Origin: Capitella teleta
Taxonomy: Eukaryota > Annelida > Polychaeta > Capitellidae
Direction of reading: 5' to 3'
DNA: 64,000 bases
Assembly: GCA_000328365.1 (NCBI GenBank)
Contig: KB302615.1
Span: 398,834-462,833, forward strand
Position 1 is the first letter of the stretch. Every line of letters begins with the position of its first letter. Below, piece by piece: positions 35,830-47,321 of this stretch. A program made the translations under genes and the position numbers. Under the pieces are notes generated by a model. It searched no databases. It was not told where the DNA came from and saw nothing but the letters and a program-made list of their open reading frames with translations.

Positions 35830-37890
35830 GTGGAGATTTCCATCGACTGGTGGTATGCACTCAGGCATCAAGAACTGACTTAGTGATTCCTTGAATAACC
35901 CAGTAAAGCAGTGTATACTAGCCATACTATAGCTATATGTTACGATGATTTTGTCAAATTTGTCGTATGCTGATCGAGCATAAACGACCTAGCGAATACA
36001 TGTCCTGCCCATCACGCGGGTGGGGGCAGAACATTTAGCTCCTAAAACCTCTAAGCAGGCAAGCGAACAGGCAGAGGAATTTATGAGCAAACCAAAATGT
36101 AATTCGAATCCAATAGCTGTCCCCGATATATCGGAGTATCGTCACAGCTCTAACTGGGACTGCGCGTCGCATCGATTAGTATATTTGATTAATTCTGATT
36201 GTTTTAAGAAATTTCGACTCGTGCGCGAGAAGAACGTCAGACTCAGTCAACAAACCTTGCGTGGCGCGCATGCGCGACGGCGGCCGCGCGCACGACTCAT
36301 GTCTTTATTTGTGTAAGGCAGAGAATGACGTTGCATTGGTCATGTATAATTATGGCGAGTACTAGTATACTATATATGACGGTAAAGTAATAAACGCACC
36401 AGTAGAATCATCTCATAGTATAACGAACCAGAAAATGAAATGTATAGTTTAATTAAAATTGCATTTCACTCCAAACACAAGTGGAATTCTTCCGAATCAG
36501 TTGTATGAAGCGTAGATATAGCTACTTAATGAGTTCATGAAATTAAAATCTCACGTTTGTGCTTGGTTGAACTACAATAGGGTGTGACCAAATATATTTT
36601 CCTTTCGGGTAACTACAAAATCATACCCGAAGGGATTCAAATTTTGACCATTCTTTCGTCGACGGCTCCCGGGTTGTTTGTCAGCTTTCGTTTTTCAATG
36701 CCTTCTCCGAATGGAAATTTCCATCGCGCGACGCTCTTTTAGCTAGAGGTCCCATGCATTATGTCCAGAATTATTAAACCATTGTAAGCCGCCTTCGTTG
36801 GGCGCGGCGGCATATGCCCATTGGAGGCCGGTCAAGCATCCCAGTCAGAATGCACCAGCGCATTCTGCTGTTGTGTGTTGGCTTATGATTAGTGTGGTTA
36901 CCCTCGGAAGGTTCTTCGTCTTCGAGAGCCAATATCAGGGAAGAATTGATGATCGAGGACCTTTTGGGAAAGTGGGCTGTACTGCAACAGGATTGGGTTG
37001 GGATACTCTCTTCCACGGCATACACCTAAACCTCTGTATTGAGACAAAGAGATGTTAGACTATAGTTATGCACATGCCAATGGCTATATCATAGGCATTT
37101 ACCGCCACAGCAGTTTCGGGCCGATACCCGGTCACTGGCACGTATTTTACCCAAAAAAGCCTCGACTTTACCGCTCTGAAATTTCTTAAACATAGCTATA
37201 TATTTTACAAAATCAGATAGATCGCTCTCTTGTGAATCCAACGATGTAACATTCAACATGATACATACAATTAAATGTACTGAAATGTAGCTCTGAACAA
37301 CACCTAGTTTTATGAAAACTGTATCAATGAATAGTAGTAACATAAGATGTATTTTATTCTAGAATAATGTCAATTTTCACAAAAATCGATTGAAGTTCAC
37401 AAATAGAGCCAACAAACGCTTGAATAAATGACCTTTGACCTGTCGGATCAACAGAGACAGATGCATTCATGGACCGTTTAACATGGATATCTGCTGATAA
37501 AAATTATGGAAAGCGCACATTTGATCTGATCCTGTTTTTAACACGTGCATTTTAAGCACATCGAAACATTTTATGTACTTCTTGCGCTTCAGAAAAATAA
37601 TAATAAAAAGTGGATGGTGAGAGGGATCTATATGCTATTTGTTTATTTATATGCGTTATTTACACAAGGCTGATTGGCTGGCAGACTCACTGAGTGGTAT
37701 AATTTAAATTTAGGAACGCTCAGCAGATGTTGGTTGCAAAAGCGCAGAGAACGGGTCGGCTGATAATATAAATTTAAAAGTTCGTTTAAATAAGTTGCCC
37801 AGACCACGTGCCACCCTCATCAGCTGGCAATCAAAAGAAGTCCAAGAAACCTGAAAATATATGAGCAATTCCGCAATCCATTTCAAACTT
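35830..37890. other. Intergenic stretch with a GC-rich island and DR1 site
   Basis: No gene supported. A short CpG-dense patch at 36260-36295 contains CGCGCATGCGCG, an NRF-1-like palindrome. A perfect DR1 half-site pair (TGACCTTTGACCT) is at 37429-37441, and 37625-37704 is duplicated at 39413-39514. Confidence 0.5.
37380..37735 (+). repeat. Duplicated segment, upstream copy
   Basis: Shares two blocks in the same order with 39080-39514: the DR1-containing TGACCTTTGACCT (37429-37441) and the sequence CTATTTGTTTATT...ACACAAGGC...TTGGCT...CAGACTCA..GAGTGGTATAAT (37635-37704). The material between them is poorly conserved. Confidence 0.55.
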
Positions 37891-37989
37891 TCAGTTCCCC
37901 ACCTGTTGCCTTATTCCCAGCCAATGTGTGCATAACAAATTTCAAGCGAAGTGTCGCAATTCGGGAGATCAATAAAAAAGAAAAGAAAA

Positions 37990-38615
37990 AAGAAGTTCAT
38001 TAATGGTGTTGAAAGTTGGAGAGAGACCTGTGCTATGTTCATGACATTGTTCGTGACAATGAAACTGTTGCAGTAGTCGAGCAGAGTCATGGCGTTCGTC
38101 TGGACGAGTGCGCAACCTACTTGATGAATTCCTTGTCTGGCTAATAAACTTGATTTGATAAAATGCACGCTTGCGGACGAATGATGCTTGCTTCTTCATA
38201 CACAGCGTGTTGTCAAACATAACGCCCATGTTGAGGACCCATTCGCTCGCTGAAATGTTCTCGTCCAATAGGGCCACTGATGATCGGTAGGCGGTACTGC
38301 GACAGCGAAGGGGTGAACACAATTTTTTCGCCGTTTAGTTTGAGATAGTTATTCTGCAACCAGTCTTTGATGACCGTCGGGCTCTAGTCGATTCCTAATG
38401 TTGCCGAGGCAACGGAGTTTGCGCATCGTGGGTTCACCGGCACGTGCGTAGATCTGGGTGTCGTCGACATACATGTGGAAATCGAACCCCATTGCACTGA
38501 TGATGTCGCTGAGAGGCTGCATAGAGACGCAGAACAGGGCGGGTCCAAAGACGGATCCCTCAGGGACGCCATGCAGCAAGGGGTCAGATTACCTACACGT
38601 GTATTGCCAACCATG
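37990..38615 (-). mobile_element. CR1/Jockey-type LINE reverse transcriptase fragment
   Basis: Minus-strand frames give the RT blocks in order: GVPEGSVFGPALF, FHMYVDDTQIYA (catalytic YVDD), then NMGVMFDNTLCMKKQ, and in another frame LLDYCNSFIV. These are the palm and thumb blocks of CR1-like LINEs. The frame changes at least twice, so the copy is dead. The 5' half of the RT, the endonuclease and the 3' end are missing. Confidence 0.85.
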
Positions 38616-39079
38616 ACGCGTTAGAACAGGGATCGGCATCTGGCGAACTTTTTGAATTTCAATGAAATCCGGCCCACAGAAGGCTCACAATTTAGTTTCC
38701 TATGAAGACTGTACCAGAAAATGCCCTGATCCGTAGTGTTATATCACTTATACCTTCAATACAAAGCCATTTAATAGCTAAGGTCACCTTGAAAACTGTT
38801 TCATACTAATTTAATGGCTATAACATTAGTAACAGGTTATCTTGTCCGCTAGAGTGCGACGATTTTGAGTGTGTCATTGCAGATATTCATTTAATTGAGG
38901 CGTAGATATTTATTAGCTACAATAGTTTATTATCTGGTCTGGCCCCTTGTCATGTGGCTTTATCCTGATCCGGCCCTCCGCCCAATATGAGATGCCGACC
39001 CCTCTTATACACGGTACTGTTTGGTTTCTGATCGCTGTTAATCCTTTAAAGTCGAGAAATATACGGCACTTGTCAGACC

Positions 39080-39514
39080 CTCGACTTGATGACCTTTGAC
39101 CTTTTGAGTCAAGCAGACATGATAAGATTTTACTAATCACGATGTTCAACCCCCACTTTGTACATTTATTTCCATATTTTCACAACATATAAATTAAAGT
39201 CTAAAGTTTCTCTGACATTGGATATTAACTGATTAAGACCAAATTCTACGCATAATTGCCGACTGAAAATCGAGGCGACGCCATCGTGCAGACAATCTTG
39301 CGCTATTCTTCCGCATGTCTTATTTTAACTCATATGTGATCATAACGTCCAATGAGCGGAGGCGTTATGAAATTGCATTTTGAGACTTTAAAATTATGTG
39401 AATGCCGAGAGTGATCTATGCTATTTGTTTATTAATACGCGTTATTTATGCACGGATCAATCACTCATATACACAAGGCGGGTTGGCTAACAGACTCATT
39501 GAGTGGTATAATGC
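39080..39514 (+). repeat. Duplicated segment, copy next to GT32-like gene
   Basis: Counterpart of 37380-37735. DR1 lies at 39090-39102 and the ACACAAGGC...GAGTGGTATAAT block ends at 39514 after a 20-odd-bp insertion relative to the first copy. It ends about 100 bp before the probable first splice acceptor of the glycosyltransferase gene and may form part of its promoter. Confidence 0.5.
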
Positions 39515-39629
39515 GCCTTTCGCAGCTAGGTTACGGCATGAACCGGCTGCAGCGTAATATCGATCGCGTCGGCGCCGCTTCTCCATCCCGCCCATGTCTC
39601 CTATCGATTCATTTTAGCCAGACACAAGC

Positions 39630-39734
39630 ATGGAGTGGCACTACGTCCTAATCCAAGTCGTCCTCCTCGTCCTGCACTTGGTCGTCGTCCTCATGACGGC
39701 CCAAGGAACTCTAGGAATGTTCCAGAGCTCGTGA
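39630..39734 (+). other. Upstream ORF before the GT32-like start
   Basis: A 34-codon ATG frame beginning MEWHYVLIQVVLLVLHLVVV and ending 5 nt before the main ATG at 39740, in a different frame. It follows a good acceptor (GATTCATTTTAG at 39606-39617), so it should be in the mRNA. It is strongly hydrophobic, like the main protein's own anchor, because both are built on GTC/CTC codons. It could lower translation of the main frame. Confidence 0.5.
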
Positions 39735-39739
39735 GGACC

Positions 39740-40630
39740 ATGGCAATCCGGCTGGTCGATTGGTCTAAGTTCGTCCTCGTCGTCCTCGTAGGTGTCGTCG
39801 TCATCAGCTATTTTTACCACCTCCGTGGCAATCCGAAATTACATCCAGCAACACCTCGCGCCACCCAACACGCTCATCAGCAATATTTTGTGCCGAAGGT
39901 TGTTCACGTTTTGTGGTTTTACCCTGAAGGAACGTCTCTGCGATTTCACCAGTTCATCTCATTGCTCAGCGTTCACAAGTTCTTACAGCCTGATGAAATA
40001 GTAGTGTGGAACAGTCATGCCCCTGAGGGACCCTGGTGGAATGCCTTTCTACTGAGATCTCCTCCTGTGACCTTGAGGCATCTGGATCCTCCTGAAACCG
40101 TCTTCGACCGACCGATCAACATCACAGAACACAAAGCGGACGTTGCCAGAATCCAAGTTTTGCTGCGTCATGGGGGCATATATCTCGACCTTGACGTCAT
40201 CATCCTCAGGAGTTTTGATTCGTTGTTGAAGCATGACGTCACCATGGGGGCGGAGTCTCCGGATCTTCTCGGAAGTGGTCTAATTCTATCAAAAGCAGAC
40301 TCGACGTTCCTGAAACTTTGGCTTGAAACCTATCGGAACTTCACGGATGGCGACTGGAATCGATTCTCGGTTCGCAAACCGATGGAAATCGCAAAAGCGC
40401 ACCCAGATTTGCTTCATATAGAGTGGTTCGGATTCCACCGACCCAACTGGTTTGAGCGTGAATGGATCTATAGCACTGGCTTGCTGTGGGACTGGAGTGA
40501 AAACTTCGCTATGCATCTGTGGTATCGCACTCACGACACGGAATACGAACCGGAATCCATTCGCAAATTGAACAGCACCCTCGGTGAAGTCTTCCGTTTC
40601 GTGTTTTACGGGTCGGGCAACATCACGTGA
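39740..40630 (+). CDS. GT32-like type II membrane glycosyltransferase
   Basis: A 296-residue Golgi-type enzyme: short cytosolic tail, one signal anchor (about 10-27, VLVVLVGVVVISYFY), stem, then a catalytic domain with the DXD-sugar block HGGIYLDLDVIILRSFD (D150 and D152 bind the metal-nucleotide sugar). HKADVARIQVLLR just before it, and the C-terminal MHLWYRTH, are typical of the Gly_transf_sug/GT32-alpha4GT group. Four N-glycosylation sequons are visible (127, 200, 278, 294). Start choice: the frame is open back to 39635 but with no ATG, while ATG 39740 sits in ACCATGG and immediately precedes the anchor. The coding part is a single exon. The sugar and acceptor cannot be read from sequence. 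It is convergent with the GT92 gene. Confidence 0.88.
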   Translation: MAIRLVDWSKFVLVVLVGVVVISYFYHLRGNPKLHPATPRATQHAHQQYFVPKVVHVLWFYPEGTSLRFHQFISLLSVHKFLQPDEIVVWNSHAPEGPWWNAFLLRSPPVTLRHLDPPETVFDRPINITEHKADVARIQVLLRHGGIYLDLDVIILRSFDSLLKHDVTMGAESPDLLGSGLILSKADSTFLKLWLETYRNFTDGDWNRFSVRKPMEIAKAHPDLLHIEWFGFHRPNWFEREWIYSTGLLWDWSENFAMHLWYRTHDTEYEPESIRKLNSTLGEVFRFVFYGSGNIT

Positions 40631-40639
40631 CCGTTTCGA

Positions 40640-41930
40640 ATTGCAGTAAACATCTAAATTTAAATGGAACAGAATTGTTGATGCTTCATTAACGTTTTCC
40701 AACATGATTTTTCTCTCGATAGCGGCTACTTCCTCATACATATATTACCAATGAATTTCCCTATAATAGAATAGCTTAGTAATAGAAGCTCATGCTTACG
40801 CCACGTTGAACAAATACCATTTCGGGCGCATAATATTATATTCACGTTCATTGAGATTGCCAATATAACACGTACCTGCATAATTATATTACGTGGTGGA
40901 GCCGTAAGTGTGTCATTGTTAATGGATTCCTCTCTGTGTGCCGTGCATTGTCTTACCTTCTTTCATCAAATCCACCCATCTACAATTCTACAAATCTACA
41001 ATCTACATGTAAAGTGAGCAGCTAGAACATGGGAGCCAACATGCAAATGTATTTGAAACATCAAATTCCGTTGTTGCCATGGAAATCAACGAAGTGAGAA
41101 TGAATCTTCACCTCAAAAGATCGAAACTTTTTCCCCAATATGTAATTATTTACGAGTTATTCAAGCATCACAAAAAAAAAATGCATTTTGATATGCCCCT
41201 GCTACTTACAAGTCACTTGTATATATAACTTGTTAAGATCAACCAAAATGCTCGAGATAACACCAAAAACACAAAATATACACCCTAATTAATTAATAAT
41301 TCTTGCACATAATAATAACTACCTGATAGCATTTACATGTTATAAATGAATCATGAACCACTAGCGCATATTCAGTGGTTCTGATTCTCCCGCCAAATCG
41401 ATTTGGTTCACATATTTGCCGCTAGTGGCGCTGTGAATGACGTCATAATCCCGGGAATTCCCTGAGGCGACCCGTTGCCATGGTAACGGATCAACACAAA
41501 CAATTCTGCTTCGTCGCCTCGAGTCGGAAAATGATGATAAAATCATTAATATCTTGAGTTATAGGGTTAGTGACTTATAACAAACCATTTGATTCGACTG
41601 ATTCTCACTCAATTTAACAATAAAAAAAAGATAAAAAACAAACACAATATAAATGAGTATTTTTGCCAATTTATGTGTCAATGCATGTATGGTCGATTGT
41701 TCGAGTTGCCTCATTAAATATTTAAAGCGATAGATATCGCGTAAATAAAGTTGAAGCTTGTATTTTTAAGGGTTAAATTAATCGTAATATTGACTTATGC
41801 TTCTTCTGACACCAGAATCATAACGCTCAGTCAAAACCCAAGTGGTTTAAGGTGCATAATATATATCTTAGCAATTAAAGTCCCGATACATGCATGCACG
41901 AGACATTATAATTATCATATAATGAAATTA
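40640..41930. other. Intergenic stretch between two glycosyltransferases
   Basis: This holds the 3' sides of both convergent genes. One TCATAACG motif is at 41818-41825. I see no additional gene, repeat or RNA. Confidence 0.55.
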
Positions 41931-41939
41931 ATATTATTC

Positions 41940-43319
41940 TCAAATGTGTGAATAACGTAACTCAAGTTCTGTTAGAACATTGTTTACGGCATTCGAAAGT
42001 CGACTTTTGTATCTCGGAATGACGTCATCAGTGCTATGCGTGCGCAGCATCTCTTTGCACTTGTCCGGCGCATGTTTGCACTTCCTCCGGAAGTGGTGCA
42101 CGTACCCATAGCGTTGCCATGGTAAAAACACGTTGCCAATCAAAGACCGATGCGAGGGGACAGTGACCGTTCCATGCCAGTTGACGGTGATGGCACGGTC
42201 CGTGTTGATAATGGCTTTTGGCTGACTACGAGTGACCTCTGACCTCCGGAGATTCCGTTGCATGAAAAGCGGTTCGTCGTCGGATGCTGACGTCATGCCG
42301 TAATCACCAAGGTGCCACGCTGTGTGAAAGTTGAATGAGGCAGCATTTGGGAACTCAACATTCGCAGCTTCGATCACATCATGCAACGATTCTGTTGATC
42401 TCATCGGAACGATCACTTCGTCAACGTCGAGAATCATGACGTACTTAAAGTGGTTTCGCTGGGTGTAATAACAATCATTCATTGAGACCAGATACGCCTG
42501 CTCCTGGCTGAGATTGCTGCCTCGCAAATGTGAATTCAAAGGGTCTTCGTCGAACAACCGCGTCATCTTTTGGGCGAAATCGAATCGTTCGATCGTCACG
42601 AAACCTGACTGGGCGTAGTGCTCAACGACCTTGACTGCCTCACCTGTCAGCATGACATCATAGAAGACCACTTTCTGAACCCCAAGTAAGCGATTGAACT
42701 CCAACCACTCGATTAATTTGTTAGCGTCGAGCGAGCCCCATATGCCCTTCACGCACACCGCCAGGTCCTGACGACCGCCTTCCACACCCCCGACTGACAC
42801 AATAGGAAGAACTAATCCACTGACATTGCTTCCATCAACTGACACCTCAATCTGCGCGGGTTGTAACCCATCTGGCAATGGACACGCGTACATCCGGGCC
42901 ATGTACCTCAGTTTCGGCGACGGCCAATCACCAAAGATGAGGTAATTCTCCTTCACAGCGACTTCGCTGATGAGATTGCGGTTGATGTTGAAATGACACA
43001 GTAGTCGCTTGGAGGCATCTTCGTGCTGAATCCCCAGCATCCTCACGTTGTGATGGTTGAACCTGCGATCAACGAACGCAGAGTAGATGTAAATATCATC
43101 AGGTTGGATTTGGTACAAGCGGATTGGTTTCTGGGTTGCTGGGGGTGATTCCTCCACTACGTTGGGCCTGACCTCCAGAGGAACAAACTCACGCGCAGTG
43201 TGTAATTCGGAACTCTCTGGACGACGGTAGTTCAAGTTGAAGAAGTTTGCGAGGCTGAGGAAACATGTCGCGAACAAGATGACTCGTGATGAGGGCAGGA
43301 AGCGGGTCAGCTTGGACAT
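41940..43319 (-). CDS. Glycosyltransferase family 92 protein
   Basis: A 459-residue type II membrane protein, the usual length for GT92 (PF01697), a family that includes galactosyltransferases acting on N-glycan core fucose in nematodes. The signal anchor is at about 13-28 (VILFATCFLSLANFF). The domain starts at about residue 185 (AVCVKGIWGSLDANKLIEWL) and contains YYTQRNHFKYVMILDVDEV with the D298-x-D300 metal motif. NWHG (380-383) and a cysteine-bearing C-terminal segment (CKHAPDKCKEML) follow. The coding region is one exon. The 5' side shows an acceptor (CAACAACAG) about 20 bp above the ATG, and GTGAGG and GTAAGG donors near 44205 and 44612, so spliced leader exons are likely. Exact donor and acceptor sugars are unknown. 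Confidence 0.93.
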   Translation of the reverse strand: MSKLTRFLPSSRVILFATCFLSLANFFNLNYRRPESSELHTAREFVPLEVRPNVVEESPPATQKPIRLYQIQPDDIYIYSAFVDRRFNHHNVRMLGIQHEDASKRLLCHFNINRNLISEVAVKENYLIFGDWPSPKLRYMARMYACPLPDGLQPAQIEVSVDGSNVSGLVLPIVSVGGVEGGRQDLAVCVKGIWGSLDANKLIEWLEFNRLLGVQKVVFYDVMLTGEAVKVVEHYAQSGFVTIERFDFAQKMTRLFDEDPLNSHLRGSNLSQEQAYLVSMNDCYYTQRNHFKYVMILDVDEVIVPMRSTESLHDVIEAANVEFPNAASFNFHTAWHLGDYGMTSASDDEPLFMQRNLRRSEVTRSQPKAIINTDRAITVNWHGTVTVPSHRSLIGNVFLPWQRYGYVHHFRRKCKHAPDKCKEMLRTHSTDDVIPRYKSRLSNAVNNVLTELELRYSHI

Positions 43320-43559
43320 GACGGTCAGCTGCGTCTTGACACCTGTTGTTGAGACACAATATTAAAACGACACCGATAAACTAGTTCTGGGTACACAAGT
43401 CGACGCCTGCCAGGATTGCAGACAGCCATTTGATGTTGTTGTTTTTTATCCAAGAGACAGGGGGTTGGTGATTTTTTTGCTCGCTCGAGAGAGTGAGAAA
43501 TGAAAGAACATAAGGTATATTCCAAAGAAGCCTTCTTATTTTTGGTCTCTTGCTCCCCT

Positions 43560-45890
43560 TCGTTGAAAAGATCGAGTGATGGAAAGAAAAATCGAATGGC
43601 GTTGAGAAAAATTATATTCCTAAAGAGGGCAATGATTTGAACCTCTCCAAATTCCGTCTTTTATCATTATTACTATGCTTTCTATGAAGTATGCAATTGG
43701 TAGATCACATTAAAACATTAATTGCAACATTAGAATATAAAATGATGCATGTATATATTCCACGTTGTTCATTTGCGTGAGCTGTGAGCTGGAATGGTTT
43801 TCAACCTTGAGATATTGTGATAATTATATCTTTGACTTTTTGGTGGTAGGTTTTTTATCCCTTTTATATGCTGTTTTATTAATTTATACAACCGCCCTTT
43901 TCTTGTTAGTTTCTCTGTGGTGTAATAAAAGGGAAAGTCAATATAACGCTTAAATGATTCGCTAAGCACAGAGCAAAATTAAGCCATATAGTCATAGTTG
44001 GGTCAAATGACTTAATCATTAGAGGAAGAATAATAATAATTCTTCCTCTAATGATTAAGTCATTGGAACCAACTGGTGTAGGTTGATCAGGAAAATAATA
44101 TTTGTTTTAATGTCGCAAGCTATTTGTATACGAAGAATTGAATTCGACCAAAGACTCACCATTACAAACACGAACATATAAATCCAGCAGAATTAAACCT
44201 CACCTGCTGAATAAAACTCGCATCACTCTCATCGCCACGTATGAGACGACCAAAGATGAATTTTATTATGTAACACTTTAACTTAGTTAGGAGTCAGAAG
44301 TTGAACTTGGCCATCATTCTTTGAAAGTAATACAAACCACACACAATGAACATTTATTTTATCTGACCTCTTTCCAGGTGAGTGAAAATGTGTTTCGAAG
44401 CCGTGGACGAGAGGAACTACTGCATGGCAGAACAGAGCAGACGACAGATTGATTGATGAGGTCTTTGTCAGACAGAGAGTACTCAACGTATATATTGGAT
44501 AGCTGTCTGGACAAACACTTTCACACCAGAGTAAATTTGTTTTCATTTTTTTTTCCAGACTTTCTTAACAAAATTTGCGATCGATAATCATGAATGAATA
44601 TCGCCTTACCTGACTTAGCACAAGATGCTGAATTGCCGGTATAGGTCCTTTTGGCGATAACGATATCACACTGATTTTGGGCGACTATAGTCCCATGCGG
44701 ATGTCAGCAACTGTATGGTGTACACACACAGAGTGTGAAAAGCATTTATATAGCCTGATCTCAGCCAGAGATATCATGTATTTCTTTAATTTTACTAAGT
44801 TGAGAGAGATTTATAGAGTATTTGATTTTCAAGATACAACACTTTTGTTTGTAACCGGCCTCTTTTTCGCTGAGGTATTTGCCGCCTCAGCATCAATGGC
44901 CAACCGTGTTCTGTTCAAATCCGCTGAATAGTCAGACAACACCAAGGTCAGATACTACAAACAGTGATACATTAAAATCACAATGATCGATTCAAGAGAG
45001 TTTCATGAAGCGGGAAAGCAGGTGCGACAGGAAAGGCAACACCATCGAGCTAAGCCATCGACTTTTATATTACCCAGGTGAATAGATTATAATTATATAG
45101 AATCACCGGAAAACGGCACTAATGTTAATAATGTACCAGTATTATCGCACTGCCGAAATATACCATGGGATCAAACTTTAGCATAATGCATTAAAGTAAA
45201 AAATCATACACCGACACAAAATGATGTTACTGAATATTTCTTTAAAGATATATTATCCTTTCAGCGAAATGAGATCTTATGTAACATTTTGATTTACAGA
45301 TGGGCCTAATTTGTTTGATAATTTACTAAATAGATGTCCACGAAAGGGGCCTCTCCTATAAGTCGGACCAATGTTTTATATATGAATATGCATTTGAATA
45401 ACCTTAAAATTAAAGATTGCATCACGCACGAGCTCTGACTTGGTCGGTTGCGTACGCATCAATACGTACGCTGTGGTATGCTTGGTGTCGCTCGCATGAC
45501 CCCATAGTAAACAAAACAAAATATGACACAAAAATTGGCGATATAATTTTTTAGCATAAAATATAGTAAATAAAAGACGTACATTCAATCAAAGTTACGG
45601 AGACGAGCTTCTTTCTGTTGATATTTACAAGATGTGACATCGCCCATGAAAAGAGGGCCTTATATCTAAGCCACCTAGCATTGGCCTGATGCGGCCCTTT
45701 CATTCTTCCACTCGACAATTGCATATTTCGGTTTCGGTGAACCAAAAACGCTCAGATTTTGCACAAAATGTGATTAACCTTTTAACAAAAAATGGACCTT
45801 ATCTATTCTGTATATTATATTGTTATTCGCATTAGAGTATGCAAACTATACATTTTATGTCGGATAGTCGACGTTCATTTTATATTCAGA
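43560..45890. other. Intergenic stretch upstream of GT92
   Basis: This probably contains 5' leader exons and the promoter of the GT92 gene (minus-strand donors near 44205 and 44612) and a perfect 26-bp inverted repeat at 44006-44064. I see no other coding sequence. Confidence 0.45.
44006..44064. repeat. Perfect 26-bp inverted repeat (hairpin)
   Basis: Left arm 44006-44031 (starts AATGACTTAATCATTAGAGG) is exactly complementary to right arm 44039-44064, with a 7-nt loop AATAATA. The outer flank nearly pairs for 2-3 more bases. It could be a foldback RNA, a palindromic mini-element or an assembly palindrome. Confidence 0.9.
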
Positions 45891-45899
45891 TGTTATATA

Positions 45900-46170
45900 C
45901 AGCGTAGGGCGAAAGTAGTTCATCTACTCCATGTTAAAGATCTCAATGCTTTTAATGGCGTAACGTATTTCCGAGAAAGTGTTACAAAACCGATCGCAGT
46001 GTAAAAATCACACAAAGATAAGAGAAATAAATACTTGGTATGGTTATTCTGACATGTCGTGCTGTTATTCCTATCATTCCTATTTCAATTCCATCAAAAT
46101 TTATGCCGATTTATCTCAATTCATAGTGTACTCAACATTCCGCGATATTTCCACTTTTGGCGGCAAACAG
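45900..46170. mobile_element. Half copy of the mariner-like MITE
   Basis: Starts with CAGCGTAGGGCGAAAGTAGT after TA (45898-45899) and runs colinear with 35114-35395, ending at the shared CGCGATATTTCCACTTTTG then GCGGCAAA. The right half and right terminal repeat are missing. Confidence 0.8.
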
Positions 46171-46214
46171 GGCCGCAACACGTGCAAAACTGCGAGTGAC
46201 TCAGCTTGGAGAAT

Positions 46215-46315
46215 AGACCACGTAGCCGCCAAGCCGTGAAAATACGGCTGGCTGGCTGAAGCATCAATTCGGCGGCTAGCCGGCTGAAACGACCTTTTCT
46301 CACTGCGGCTGGCAA
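46215..46315. repeat. CGGCTGGC-rich fragment of hAT-like family
   Basis: Contains repeated GGCTGGCTG, GGCGGCTAGCCGG and GCGGCTGGC units like the subterminal arrays of the element at 56327-58203, after a TAGACCACG-AGCCGCC that resembles that element's terminus. It lies directly before the SINE tail. Confidence 0.5.
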
Positions 46316-46322
46316 GTGAGTC

Positions 46323-46413
46323 AGTGATGGGGTTTTACGGCTCCACCCAATCCGATCGGATGATACGGGCGCCAGAACAGAAGGCCCGGGACCGGGGTTT
46401 CCCCCTACTCTTA
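46323..46413 (-). mobile_element. 5'-truncated SINE tail
   Basis: About 90 bp nearly identical to 27989-28082, the 3' part of the tRNA SINE (GGGGTTTTACGGCTCCACCC, GATACGGGCGCCAGAACAG). The tRNA head is missing, which is typical of a 5' truncation or later deletion. Confidence 0.85.
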
Positions 46414-46785
46414 TATATATAGGCTATGTGATACAAAGTAGCTGTACTGCGAGCTATCATCCTTTCCCCGGAGTTTTCCATTGCGTCGGGGAAATCTACA
46501 GCCGCTGGCTTCTCAGACACTCTACACAATTTAGTTGACCCATACATCGAATGCTTACAAACGCAGATAGAAAATCGCTAATTAAAAATAATAAATAATC
46601 CTTCATCGTCACATCTTCAAGATACAGCAGGTGAACCTATAGCACAACATAAAGTAAAGTGCGCCCTCCAGGCTGCAAGGCAGACGTGTAAAACCGGAAT
46701 CACCTGCTCGGTGAAGCAAAACAACCATCTTTAACATCAGCGTAACACAACACACGGAAAAGTCGCTCAAATTAGCGACACCAAA

Positions 46786-47272
46786 ATGGCGTTCGTTGCA
46801 GTTGTGTTGCTCTGTCTGGCGGCCTTGGTTGCGGCCGATGACGTTGACCGTCGCTGCGTGTGTAAGCCATCGATGAACGTCGCGTACGCGGATTCTCCTC
46901 ACGTCTGCAATAACGCAACTTTCACGTGGCTTCTGGGGACTGTGCTGGAGCAAGTGTCCAAGCAGACAGAAGGCCTCAACGAACAGAGGCAAGAGCTGGT
47001 TGCCGCACAGGAGTTGGCCAATGAATGCACAGGGCAGATCTCTGGCGTTCTCAGTGACCTGGATGCGAAGAACAAAGCCGTAGAGGATCTGGAAGCCCAG
47101 AAGGCTGACCTGGAGAAACGCAACGCTGCTCTCTGGGAAGAACTGGAGCAGCTGAGCACCCAGGAAGCTCACCTGCACATCAGACCGAAAGATTGCGCAG
47201 ATGTGCTCAGGTCAGGGGTCGACAATTTGTGTTCATTTCGTTTTACATTCATCTGTGCATACATACGCCGTA

Positions 47273-47321
<49 letters not shown>

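Noticed and set aside
36774-37058. Overlapping 83-86 codon frames on both strands
   Set aside because: Neither frame shows a domain, signal peptide or splice context; the openness reflects local GC content.
39635-39739. Longer start for the GT32-like protein
   Set aside because: The upstream open frame has no ATG; the first ATG in frame is at 39740 in a strong context before the membrane anchor.
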